The notes under the pieces were generated by a model. It ran no database searches, had not been told where the DNA came from, and saw nothing but the letters and a program-made list of their open reading frames with translations. From NCBI GenBank assembly GCA_028698175.1, contig JAQVDU010000007.1:1-36356 (forward strand): a stretch of 36,356 nucleotides of DNA, written 5' to 3'. The translations under genes were made by a program, and so were the position numbers. This DNA is from a bacterium (lineage in GTDB: Bacteria > Hydrothermota > 32-111). Shown here one piece after another: positions 1 to 8,571 of the stretch (positions within the stretch are counted from its first letter, which is position 1; each line of letters starts with the position of its first letter).

Positions 1-48
1 TATTCTGAAATCCCTGCATACGCCGGAGAGAGTGAATATGCTATTCAT
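1..48 (-). CDS. lolD: Partial CDS (N-terminus only): probable LolD-like ABC transporter ATP-binding protein
   Basis: Reverse strand from 48 reads ATG AAT AGC ATA TTC ACT CTC TCC GGC GTA TGC AGG GAT TTC AGA ATA = MNSIFTLSGVCRDFRI, resembling LolD N-termini. It overlaps the stop of the LolC/E-like gene by 8 nt (ATGAATAG) and runs off the window edge. Confidence 0.55.
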   Translation of the reverse strand, partial: MNSIFTLSGVCRDFRI

Positions 49-1255
49 ACCTTATCGCCTTCACGGCGTCCATTGACGCCGCTTTCATTGCAGGATATAG
101 AGTCGCTATAAATGCAACAACTATGGTCAGAAGAAGCACGAATGCAATATCAAGAATCTGCACGTCCACGGGAAGTTTGTCCAATAGGTAAACCTGTCCG
201 GGCAAATCAATGAATTTGTACTTTGACAGAAAATAGCAGGCTGTAAGCCCTGCTAAAAGGCCGGTCACTGTTCCTATAAGATTTATTATGACTCCCTGAT
301 AAATATAGATCCTCAGTATTTCATTCTTTGAAAGTCCGAGCGTCTTGAGCACTCCGATTTCGGTAGTTCGTTCCATCACAATCATTATAAGGGTGGTGAT
401 AATATTGAATGCCGCCACAATTATTACAAGCAGGAGTATAAGGAACATTATCTTTTTTTCAAGGGCTAGCGCCGCAAAGAGAGAGCCGTTGAGCTCTATC
501 CAGTTGTTTGTTCTGTACGGATAGCCGAGTTTTTTTTCTATTTTTGCGGCAAGCTCCGGCGCCTTGTAAATGTCCTTTATCCTGAGTTCCACTCCTGTAA
601 CACCTTTATTGAGGCCGAATATTTCAGAAGCCCTCTCTATCGGTATGTAAATAAGCTCTGAATTGTACTGGTACATTCCGGCGTCAAAGACTCCTGAAAC
701 AGTGAACTGAGATAATTTCGGTATCAGAGAACCCATCGTCTCTGTTGACCCGAAGGGTGTTGCAACGGTAATTAGGTCGCCGGTATGAGCCCTTATGTCT
801 TCAGCCAGGTCAATTCCGATATAAAGCTCATTCTGTTCGCTTGGAACATCTCCGAACTTCAAATGTTTTTTCAGCACCCTGCGAGTTGTCTCATCCTTGA
901 TATCAAATCCCCTTATGATTACTCCGTCAGCATAATTTTCGAATTGTATGAGCCCTTTAGAGTATATAAAGGGTGTCATTGATTCGATGTCCTTGAAATC
1001 TTTCAGGGAATCTATGATTTCCTGATAATTTTTTACCGGCTCATTGAAGTATTTTAAGACTACTATGTGGCTGTTGATGTCTACTATTCTCTCCTTGACA
1101 TCCTTCTGAAATCCGTTCATCACAGAAAGAACTATTATAAGGGATGCGACTCCGATGAATATTCCGCCTATGGCTATTCCGGTGGTTATGTATCCGAATA
1201 TAGTCTTTCTTCTTCCGAAGAGATGCCTTGACGCTATAAATAGCAGACGGTTCAT
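41..1255 (-). CDS. lolC: Lipoprotein-releasing ABC transporter permease (LolC/LolE family)
   Basis: 404 aa. N-terminal TM plus periplasmic domain and FtsX-like C-terminal TMs (MIVMERTTEIGVLKTLGLSKNEILRIYIYQG). Confidence 0.85.
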   Translation of the reverse strand: MNRLLFIASRHLFGRRKTIFGYITTGIAIGGIFIGVASLIIVLSVMNGFQKDVKERIVDINSHIVVLKYFNEPVKNYQEIIDSLKDFKDIESMTPFIYSKGLIQFENYADGVIIRGFDIKDETTRRVLKKHLKFGDVPSEQNELYIGIDLAEDIRAHTGDLITVATPFGSTETMGSLIPKLSQFTVSGVFDAGMYQYNSELIYIPIERASEIFGLNKGVTGVELRIKDIYKAPELAAKIEKKLGYPYRTNNWIELNGSLFAALALEKKIMFLILLLVIIVAAFNIITTLIMIVMERTTEIGVLKTLGLSKNEILRIYIYQGVIINLIGTVTGLLAGLTACYFLSKYKFIDLPGQVYLLDKLPVDVQILDIAFVLLLTIVVAFIATLYPAMKAASMDAVKAIRYE

Positions 1256-2715
1256 TTTTCCTTTTTGAGAAGCGGAAACAAAACGACGTCCCGTATCGTG
1301 TGCTGATTAGTCAGAAGCATGACTATTCTGTCTATTCCGAGACCCACTCCTCCGGTGGGAGGCATTCCGTACATCAATGAATCAATGAAATCCTCATCCA
1401 TCTGGAATGCTTCAGCATCTCCCTGCTGTCTCTCCTCAACCTGCTTCATGAATCTCTCTCTCTGGTCAAGCGGGTCGTTTAGCTCGGAGAAAGAGTTGCC
1501 CACCTCCATTCCCGCGATTATCGGCTCAAACCTCTCGACTACTCCATCTATCTCGCGGTGTTTCCTCGCAAGAGGAGAAATCTCAAGAGGGTGGTTTATC
1601 ACGAAAGACGGATTTATAAGGTCTTTCTGTACCTTTTCAGAGAATATTTCATCAAGTATCTTGCCGTAGGTCTTCTTGCCGTCAAGGTCAATGTTGAGTC
1701 TCTTTGCTATATCCTTCAGCTCATCTGTATTCTTGTTTCTCACGTCGAATCCGGTCTTCTCTTCAATCGACTTGAAAAAATCCACTCTTTTCCACGGCCG
1801 CGTAAAATCGATTTCTTTGTCTGCATAAACGATTTTCTTTCCCGGAACAAGAATATCAAATATTTCCTCGACTATATTCATCATGTCATTGTAATCAGCA
1901 TATGCCTGATAAAACTCGACCTGGGTGAACTCAGGGTTGTGCGTCCTGTCAATGCCCTCATTCCGGAAGTCCTTTGCGAACTCAAAAACCCTGTTTATTC
2001 CGCCCACTATCAAGCGCTTCAGATAAAGCTCATTTGCGATTCTGAGATAAAGCTCCATGTCGTGGGTGTTATGGTGAGTGACAAAGGGCTGGGCAAATGC
2101 GCCTCCGTAAATCGGCTGAAGTATGGGCGTCTCGACCTCCAGATACCCCCGCTCAGACAGAAACCGGCGAATTGAAGAGATTATTTCGGTTCTCCTCCTG
2201 AATACAAGTTTTGATTCGTCGTTGGCTATAAGGTCAAGATACCTCTTTCTGTACCTCACTTCAACGTCCTTTAAACCGTGAAACTTTTCCGGCAGAGGTT
2301 TAAGCGCCTTTGAAAGTATGTCAATATCTGTTGCCGCTATTGTGAGCTCTCCGGAATGCGTCATAAAGAGCTTGCCCTTCACTCCCACGATGTCGCCTAT
2401 GTCAAAGAGCTTGGCGGCAAGGTATTTCTGCTCTCCGACAATGTCCTTCTTTACGTAAACCTGTATCTTTTCGATTTCATCCTTGACGTCTATGAACATC
2501 ACTTTTCCGTGCGCCCTTTCAGACATCATTCTTCCGGCTATAGAAATTTCAATCTCTTTGTCAACGAACTCCTCTTTCTTCTCTATAAGCTCTCTTACAG
2601 AATGTGTAGGGCTGAATGAATACTTGTATGGCTCTATTCCCATCTCCCTAAGCTTTTTGAGATTCTCGACCATCTGCTTTTCAAGTACATTAAGGTCTAT
2701 ATTATTCTGCTCCAT
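1252..2715 (-). CDS. lysS: Lysyl-tRNA synthetase, class II
   Basis: 487 aa with class II motifs (FRNEGIDRTHNPEFTQVEFYQAYADY; GVGLGIDRIVMLLT). The prfB-lysS order is classical. SD GGAGGAG upstream. Confidence 0.97.
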   Translation of the reverse strand: MEQNNIDLNVLEKQMVENLKKLREMGIEPYKYSFSPTHSVRELIEKKEEFVDKEIEISIAGRMMSERAHGKVMFIDVKDEIEKIQVYVKKDIVGEQKYLAAKLFDIGDIVGVKGKLFMTHSGELTIAATDIDILSKALKPLPEKFHGLKDVEVRYRKRYLDLIANDESKLVFRRRTEIISSIRRFLSERGYLEVETPILQPIYGGAFAQPFVTHHNTHDMELYLRIANELYLKRLIVGGINRVFEFAKDFRNEGIDRTHNPEFTQVEFYQAYADYNDMMNIVEEIFDILVPGKKIVYADKEIDFTRPWKRVDFFKSIEEKTGFDVRNKNTDELKDIAKRLNIDLDGKKTYGKILDEIFSEKVQKDLINPSFVINHPLEISPLARKHREIDGVVERFEPIIAGMEVGNSFSELNDPLDQRERFMKQVEERQQGDAEAFQMDEDFIDSLMYGMPPTGGVGLGIDRIVMLLTNQHTIRDVVLFPLLKKEK

Positions 2716-3817
2716 CTGCTCCTCCTCTCTCTTTTGCTCTCAAAATGAGATACTCTTTTATGAATTGGTCGATATTGCCGTCCATAACCGAATCAACGTC
2801 GCTCGTCTCATGCCTTGTCCTCAGGTCTTTCACCATCTTGTACGGATACATGACGTAAGAGCGGATCTGATTGCCGAACTCTATCGCTGATTTCTTTTCA
2901 AGCTTTGACGAAAGTTTCTCATCCTCAATCTGCTTGAAATGCTCATACACCTTTGCCTTCAATACCTTCATCGCGTTCTCTTTGTTCTGAAGCTGGGACC
3001 GCTCTGTCTGTGATTTCGCAAAGAGACCTGTCGGTATGTGGGTTATCCTTATCGCAGTTGAGACCTTGTTCACATTCTGGCCTCCGGGACCGCCCGCTCT
3101 GAATGCATCCACTCTCAGCTCATTCTCGTCAAGCTCAAAGTCGACATTTTCCTCAATGTCCGGAAGAACGTAGACTGCCGCGAATGAGGTGTGGCGCCTT
3201 CCGTTTGCATCAAATGGAGAGACGCGCACAAGGCGGTGCACTCCAATCTCTGCCTTAAGGTAACCGTAGGCGTACTCGCCTTCAATGTCTATCGATACTG
3301 ATTTAATTCCGGCCACCTCTGCCGGCTCATTGTCTATTATTGTGTATTTGAAATTCATCTTCTGAAAGTACTTCATGTACATTCTTAAAAGCATTTCAGC
3401 CCAGTCACAGCTTTCAGTGCCGCCTGAGCCCGGATGGATAGTCATAATCGCGCTTGATGAATCAAGTTCGTCAGTGAAGAGCAATTCCGTCTGTAGCTTT
3501 CCGATGTTGACGGAGAGAGAATCTATCATTCTTTCAATTTCCAGTTGTGATGATTCGTCGGCTATCTCGGCAAGGCCGACTACAGACGAATAGTCATCCT
3601 TAACCGATTCAAACAAGGATATCCTGTCCTTGACTACTTTGAGCTTTTTGTTGACTGATTTTGCCTCTTTCTGATTCGACCAGAAATCGGCCTTTGACAT
3701 CCTCTCTTCAAATGAGGATACCTCACTCTTCCACTTTTCAAGCCTCACATGGGCAGTCAGGTCAGTGTAATCCTGTTTTAGAATGTCATACTTCTCTTTT
3801 ATTCTTGTTTCAAGCAT
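2702..3817 (-). CDS. prfB: Peptide chain release factor 2
   Basis: 371 aa. GGQ motif (RAGGPGGQNVNKVSTAIRITH) and SPF tripeptide (RLVRVSPFDANGRRHTSF). Uninterrupted frame with no in-frame UGA. Confidence 0.96.
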   Translation of the reverse strand: MLETRIKEKYDILKQDYTDLTAHVRLEKWKSEVSSFEERMSKADFWSNQKEAKSVNKKLKVVKDRISLFESVKDDYSSVVGLAEIADESSQLEIERMIDSLSVNIGKLQTELLFTDELDSSSAIMTIHPGSGGTESCDWAEMLLRMYMKYFQKMNFKYTIIDNEPAEVAGIKSVSIDIEGEYAYGYLKAEIGVHRLVRVSPFDANGRRHTSFAAVYVLPDIEENVDFELDENELRVDAFRAGGPGGQNVNKVSTAIRITHIPTGLFAKSQTERSQLQNKENAMKVLKAKVYEHFKQIEDEKLSSKLEKKSAIEFGNQIRSYVMYPYKMVKDLRTRHETSDVDSVMDGNIDQFIKEYLILRAKERGGADGAE

Positions 3818-3825
3818 AGCTTGTT

Positions 3826-3854
3826 ATTATATAATGATTTACTTGTATTGTCAA
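3826..3854 (-). promoter_or_regulatory. Sigma70-type promoter for prfB-lysS-lolC operon
   Basis: Minus strand TTGACA (3854-3849), 17 nt spacer, TATAAT (3831-3826). Only 8 nt separate the -10 from the prfB ATG at 3817. Confidence 0.75.
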
Positions 3855-3925
3855 TAATAAGAGGGTATAAAACTATAAACCATACCCCGTCCCTATTAAT
3901 AAGAACGACTCAAAAGACGCAGTCG

Positions 3926-3946
3926 ACTCGCAACTCATAACTCGTG
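3926..3946. repeat. Short degenerate 7-nt tandem repeat (ACTCGCA ACTCATA ACTCGTG)
   Basis: Three consecutive 7-nt units sharing ACTC in the prfB/Mpv17-like intergenic region. Confidence 0.35.
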
Positions 3947-4001
3947 CTGTTTTTGCATTTATTCTTAAAGGTGGATACACGCAGGTCCCTCTCTGCGCAT
4001 A

Positions 4002-4029
4002 TTGACTATGAAATTTTATGTGTTATTAT
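4002..4029 (+). promoter_or_regulatory. Probable sigma70-type promoter for the Mpv17-like gene
   Basis: TTGACT (4002-4007), 16 nt spacer, TATTAT (4024-4029). AAAGGAG SD just upstream of the ATG at 4055. Confidence 0.55.
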
Positions 4030-4054
4030 TTCATTTTAAATAAAGGAGTTAAGT

Positions 4055-4591
4055 ATGACATTTTATCTTGAATTTGTAAAATCCAATCCTCTTCTCGCAG
4101 CATTCATACAGTTTGCACTGCTCGGATTTCTGGGAGAGATTGTCTCTTACTTCATTACAAAGAAACCTCTTAGAGAGGTCGGCAACTGGCTTCAGATAAT
4201 CCTTAAGATGGTCGCCTGGGGAATACTGGGAATAATAATCAAATACGGATTCACAGGAATGCGCGGTTTTTTAAACAATCTCATTGAACACAATATGTTT
4301 ATGTATGTTAAGAGCGGAACTGTTATGTATGCTTTTTTCCTCTCTGTTTTCACCAACATTCTTTTCGGACCCCAGATGATGGCTTTTCACAGAGTCGAAG
4401 AAAATATTATTATGAGGCGAAAGGGATTTGAAGGAATAGAAAATTCATTCAAAACTCTGATATGGTTCTGGATACCTGCGCACACCGTTACATTCTCCCT
4501 TCCTGCCGACTATCAGATAGGCCTTGCGGCTCTGTGGTCTGTAGTTCTGGGAATCATCCTCGGTTCGTCTAAGAAGACAAAAAAGCAGTAA
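4055..4591 (+). CDS. Integral membrane protein, Mpv17/PMP22-like
   Basis: 178 aa with about 4 TMs. C-terminal FKTLIWFWIPAHTVTFSLPADYQIGLAALWSVVLGIILG resembles the Mpv17 W-x-x-WP-x-x-Q-x-x-NF-x-x-VP ... WN-x-x-LS signature. Good SD and promoter. Confidence 0.5.
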   Translation: MTFYLEFVKSNPLLAAFIQFALLGFLGEIVSYFITKKPLREVGNWLQIILKMVAWGILGIIIKYGFTGMRGFLNNLIEHNMFMYVKSGTVMYAFFLSVFTNILFGPQMMAFHRVEENIIMRRKGFEGIENSFKTLIWFWIPAHTVTFSLPADYQIGLAALWSVVLGIILGSSKKTKKQ

Positions 4592-4592
4592 T

Positions 4593-5867
4593 CTATATTC
4601 CGTCCTGCTCTTCAAGCTTTGCCTTGAAATTCTTTATCTGAAGAAGAAAGGTCAGAGATATGACAATGCATATTCCGCCCGAGAGCAAGAGTGTTGATGT
4701 GACTCCCAGAATCTCTTTCTTCGCAAGATAGCCCATCAGCAGGTTTCCTATGGGAGCCATGCCCAAAAATGCAAGATTATAGAAACTCATCACCCTCCCC
4801 CGCATTCTGTCATCGACAATTGTCTGCAGTATTGTATTTCCCACAGAGACCTGAGAGACCATGCCGAAGCCCACTAGAAACATCAGAGACAGAGACAATG
4901 CCGGTACTCTTGATAAAGACAAAAGCACCAAACCCGTTCCGAATATCGAGCCTGCGATGCTTATAAGCTTGACAAGAGTTTTGAAATGCTTCCTCGACGC
5001 AATGAATATTGCTCCCGAGAATGCCCCGAAGCCTATGGAGCCCATCATAAACCCGAGCATTTTGGGGCCTGAGCCAAGTGTCTCCTTCACATAGACGGGT
5101 AGAAGCGTATTGTAGGACATTCCGAAAACGGAAATCACTGTCACAAGGATAAGAATTGATTTTATGGCTCGATGATTGTAAGAATATTTAAACCCCTCTT
5201 TGAAATTAAAGAAGAAATTGTTCGAGTTGGTCTCTATTTTTCTCTTCTCGATTTTCATCATAAAAAGCGCTATCAGCACAGAGAGAAAGCTTATTCCATT
5301 TAAAAGAAAGCACATCTGCTCTCCGAATGACGCTATTATCAGTCCCGCAACAGCCGGTCCTATAAGCCGAGCTCCGTTGAACATCGCGCTGTTGAGGGCG
5401 ATTGCATTGACGAGGTCCTCCTTCTCCGTAACTATCTCAAAGATGAATGAGTGGCGCGTCGGCGCATCTACGGCATTCATTATGCCTGCCAGGAGAGTGA
5501 GAAGAAAAATCAACTCTATAGTGGCTCTGTCAGTATAAACAAGAAATGCGAGCATCAGCGCAAAGACCATCAGAGAGGTCTGAGTTATGTACATTATCTT
5601 TCTTCTGTCAAACCTGTCTGCTATCACCCCTCCGAAGGGGGTTATGAAGAGGTTGGGAATCAAAGAGGCAAAGGAGACAAGGCCGAGCATGAACGGAGAA
5701 TCCGTCAGGCGGTATACAAGCCAGGCGCCTGCGATCTGCTGCATCCAAGTGCCTATGAGAGAGACCCCCTGTCCGAAGAAAAAGAGCCTGTAGTTGCGGT
5801 ACCTGAATGCCCTGAGAGTGTGGGTTAACCTCTCTTTCGCACTTGAAAAAAGCTTATCTCTTTTCAT
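4593..5867 (-). CDS. MFS transporter (MFS_3/EntS-like exporter family)
   Basis: 424 aa, 12 TM. FRYRNYRLFFFGQGVSLIGTWMQQIAGAWLVYRLTDSPFMLGLVSF and GGVIADRFDRRKIM. Confidence 0.88.
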   Translation of the reverse strand: MKRDKLFSSAKERLTHTLRAFRYRNYRLFFFGQGVSLIGTWMQQIAGAWLVYRLTDSPFMLGLVSFASLIPNLFITPFGGVIADRFDRRKIMYITQTSLMVFALMLAFLVYTDRATIELIFLLTLLAGIMNAVDAPTRHSFIFEIVTEKEDLVNAIALNSAMFNGARLIGPAVAGLIIASFGEQMCFLLNGISFLSVLIALFMMKIEKRKIETNSNNFFFNFKEGFKYSYNHRAIKSILILVTVISVFGMSYNTLLPVYVKETLGSGPKMLGFMMGSIGFGAFSGAIFIASRKHFKTLVKLISIAGSIFGTGLVLLSLSRVPALSLSLMFLVGFGMVSQVSVGNTILQTIVDDRMRGRVMSFYNLAFLGMAPIGNLLMGYLAKKEILGVTSTLLLSGGICIVISLTFLLQIKNFKAKLEEQDGI

Positions 5868-7945
5868 AGTGCGTCATTGTCTATGCTGTATTCAAAATCT
5901 GCTTTTAAATCATCTATCATCTCTTTCACCTCTTTAAAGTCAGAGTATATAACGTACATCTCTGCTCTGTATAAATTATTGACCTTTTCCACGTAATGGA
6001 ATCCGGGAGGAAGAATCTTGACTCTCTTTCCTCTGCGCTTTTGGAGTTCTTCGTATATTTCATAAAGGTTTTCAAGGGCTTTGTCCTTTTCTCTGTTCTT
6101 GTGCATTATTCTCAGCATCCTTCTGTAAGGAGGAAATCCGTGGGATTCCCGCCTCAAAAGCTCTTCGCCTATGAATTTCAGATAGTCAAGATTCTCTATG
6201 AAATCCTTCAGATGGATCCCCGAAGGTCCTATCTCGACGAGTATCTTGCCCCTCTCATCTCTTCTGCCGGCCCTTCCGGCAGTCTGCACAAGCATCTGCA
6301 TGAACCTCTCTTCGCTCCTTATATCCGGAATGTTGATGACAGAGTCCGCATTCAGTATTACTGCGGTGTTTATGTCGGGTATATCGTAGCCTTTTGAAAC
6401 CATCTGAGTTCCGATGAGTATGTGCGCCTCTCTCTTCATAACCTTTTCCAATATCCTCTTCCTCTCCCCTTTCCTTCGGGTCGAGTCAGTGTCGAACCTC
6501 TCTATTTCGGCTTCCGGAAATATCTTCTTGAAAACGCTCTCAACCATCTCCGTGCCCCACACTCCGGCGGAGACAATCTCTCCTCCGCAGTGAGAACACC
6601 TCGATGTTATCTTCTTTGTGCTTCCGCAGTAGTGGCATACGAACTCTTTTGAGGATTTGTGATATGAGTATGAAACAGAACAGTTGTCGCATTTGAAAAA
6701 CTCCCCGCATTTCGAGCACTTGTAGAGATTGAGGTATCCCCTTCTGTTCAAAAAAAGAAGAACCTGCTTTCCCTGCGAAAGCGTCTTTGACACTTCCTCA
6801 ATGGCCAGACTTGCCACGTTCTTATGGGCTACAGTGTTGAATATTATCTTTACTTCCGGCTGAAGGGTATCAAGGAACCTCTTTTCAAGTTTAAGAAGGT
6901 TGTATTTGCCGCTCTTGACGTTTGCATACGTCTCTGATGACGGAGTGGCGCTCACCAAAAGCACTGGAGCGCTGTTTAAAAAGCTTCTGTACACCGCGCA
7001 GTCCCTTCCACTGTAGTAAGGAGCGGCGTCAAACTGCTTGTATGACTGGTCCTGCTCTTCATCAACTATGACAAGTCCGAGATTTTTTAGGGGCGCAAAG
7101 ACTGCGGACCGGGTGCCAACGACTATCCTCTTCTCTCCAGAGAGTATCTTGTGAAAATAAAAATTGTACTCCCCCTCAGTCAGCTCCGAATGGACTCTTG
7201 CAGTGATAAGAGAGCCGAATTCCTCCGAAATTCTTTTGAAGAAAAAGTCGGCGAGTCCTATCTCTGGAAACATCAGAAGAACGGATTTCTGCGTATTGTC
7301 TATTATATGATGAATCAGTTTGAAATAAACCTCTGTCTTTCCGGTCGAAGGTTTGCCGTACAATAGATAGCCCTGATGCTTTGATTCGTTTATACTTTTT
7401 TGAACTTCAAGAAACGCCTTCTCCTGCTCATCTGAGAGCTGGACAGCTCTCTTTTTCGGCGGTATGTATCCGGCGATATCCTCTCTGACTCTCTTGTCGT
7501 TTAAACAGGATTCAAACTCCGTTTCGCTTTTTAAAATCTTGACAGCTTCGCTCCTGGTGAAGGGTCTCTCCTTGGAGCGGATAAACAGTTCAAGATGTTT
7601 GTCTGTTTTTGAAATGCATACGTACTTTCTCTTTGTTTCAACATGGGAAACCATGAACTGCCTGTAAATGTCTCCCATTGAACTGAAGTAATACTCTTTG
7701 GCCCATCTCATGAAATCCAAGTATTCTCTCTGAAGATTTTCTGTGAAAAGCACTCTCTCAATGCTTTTAAGCTTTTTAACAATTGAAGAACCATCAAATC
7801 CCATGACAATTCCCAATAGTTTTTTCTTTCTGAAATCGATTTCGACTATACTGCCCTCAAAGACAGAATCTTCCAGATTTACAGGAACAAGATAATCAAA
7901 TCCGCAATCATTTTTGAAATAAACAAGAACCTTTGCGATTTTCAT
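5864..7945 (-). CDS. priA: Primosomal protein N' (replication restart helicase PriA)
   Basis: 693 aa. Walker A GKPSTGKTEVYF, DEEQ box (VDEEQDQSYKQ), zinc-binding Cys cluster (CSKCGEFFKCDNCSVSYSYHKSSKEFVCHYCG...CSHCGG), helicase C motifs. Confidence 0.95.
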   Translation of the reverse strand: MKIAKVLVYFKNDCGFDYLVPVNLEDSVFEGSIVEIDFRKKKLLGIVMGFDGSSIVKKLKSIERVLFTENLQREYLDFMRWAKEYYFSSMGDIYRQFMVSHVETKRKYVCISKTDKHLELFIRSKERPFTRSEAVKILKSETEFESCLNDKRVREDIAGYIPPKKRAVQLSDEQEKAFLEVQKSINESKHQGYLLYGKPSTGKTEVYFKLIHHIIDNTQKSVLLMFPEIGLADFFFKRISEEFGSLITARVHSELTEGEYNFYFHKILSGEKRIVVGTRSAVFAPLKNLGLVIVDEEQDQSYKQFDAAPYYSGRDCAVYRSFLNSAPVLLVSATPSSETYANVKSGKYNLLKLEKRFLDTLQPEVKIIFNTVAHKNVASLAIEEVSKTLSQGKQVLLFLNRRGYLNLYKCSKCGEFFKCDNCSVSYSYHKSSKEFVCHYCGSTKKITSRCSHCGGEIVSAGVWGTEMVESVFKKIFPEAEIERFDTDSTRRKGERKRILEKVMKREAHILIGTQMVSKGYDIPDINTAVILNADSVINIPDIRSEERFMQMLVQTAGRAGRRDERGKILVEIGPSGIHLKDFIENLDYLKFIGEELLRRESHGFPPYRRMLRIMHKNREKDKALENLYEIYEELQKRRGKRVKILPPGFHYVEKVNNLYRAEMYVIYSDFKEVKEMIDDLKADFEYSIDNDAL

Positions 7946-7947
7946 TT

Positions 7948-8571
7948 TTAAAAAACAGCAAATATGAAGGATTTCGGAATTGAGACAACGGCTTTAATTC
8001 CGTATGAAAGAAGAAGGTAGGAAAAAAGAACCGAGAAGAGAAGGGAAATAATCACAATCGGATATGACACCAATGGCGAGTACCTGCTAAGGTCAGGCTG
8101 CTTCATTGTGAATATATCCTTTAAGGCTGATATAAGAAATTGCATGAAGAGAATACCGCTAAATGCAATCACAAAGGGTATATATTTTTCTTTTACGACA
8201 TAACTAAGAAGCGAAACTCCTATCGCGAGTATTGGAATAGAATAGGGTGACAAAGCGATAAGGGGTGTTACATCCTCTGTCTTTACCTCTCCCCCGTCAG
8301 ATGTGGTTGCCTGAAACTTGTAAACCTTTTTGAATGAGAGAAGCGCAAAGAGCATGTGAGTCGCTTCGTGCTGGAAGGTCTCAAAGAATAGGGTGTTCTC
8401 CCTGAGCGGCCTTATGAAGAGTTTCATCATAAGATAGAATGTTCCTCCAAGATAAAACCAGAAATGGTTCATTGTGAAAAGCCATGAAAACTCTATCGAT
8501 TTAAAAACAAAAACAGCGGACATAAACGAATACGCGAATACAATAAGATATACTAGAACGGAAAGTATCAT
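7948..8571 (-). CDS. Membrane protein with HExxH motif, putative M50B-like metalloprotease
   Basis: 207 aa, multi-TM. ETFQHEATHMLFALLSFKKVYKFQATTSDGGEV: HExxH at a TM boundary followed by GGEV and LSPYSIPIL, as in M50B-type proteins. Confidence 0.5.
   Translation of the reverse strand: MILSVLVYLIVFAYSFMSAVFVFKSIEFSWLFTMNHFWFYLGGTFYLMMKLFIRPLRENTLFFETFQHEATHMLFALLSFKKVYKFQATTSDGGEVKTEDVTPLIALSPYSIPILAIGVSLLSYVVKEKYIPFVIAFSGILFMQFLISALKDIFTMKQPDLSRYSPLVSYPIVIISLLFSVLFSYLLLSYGIKAVVSIPKSFIFAVF

Noticed and set aside
1558-2175. Long plus-strand ORF (205 aa) opposite lysS
   Set aside because: Fully antisense to a clear lysS; low-complexity, no family motifs, no SD. Spurious shadow ORF, as are the other plus-strand ORFs inside minus-strand genes.
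3860-3900. Possible terminator/attenuator hairpin GGGTAT...ATACCC upstream of prfB
   Set aside because: Only a 6-bp stem with a 13-nt AT-rich loop and no T-tract, and it lies upstream of the mapped -35; insufficient support.
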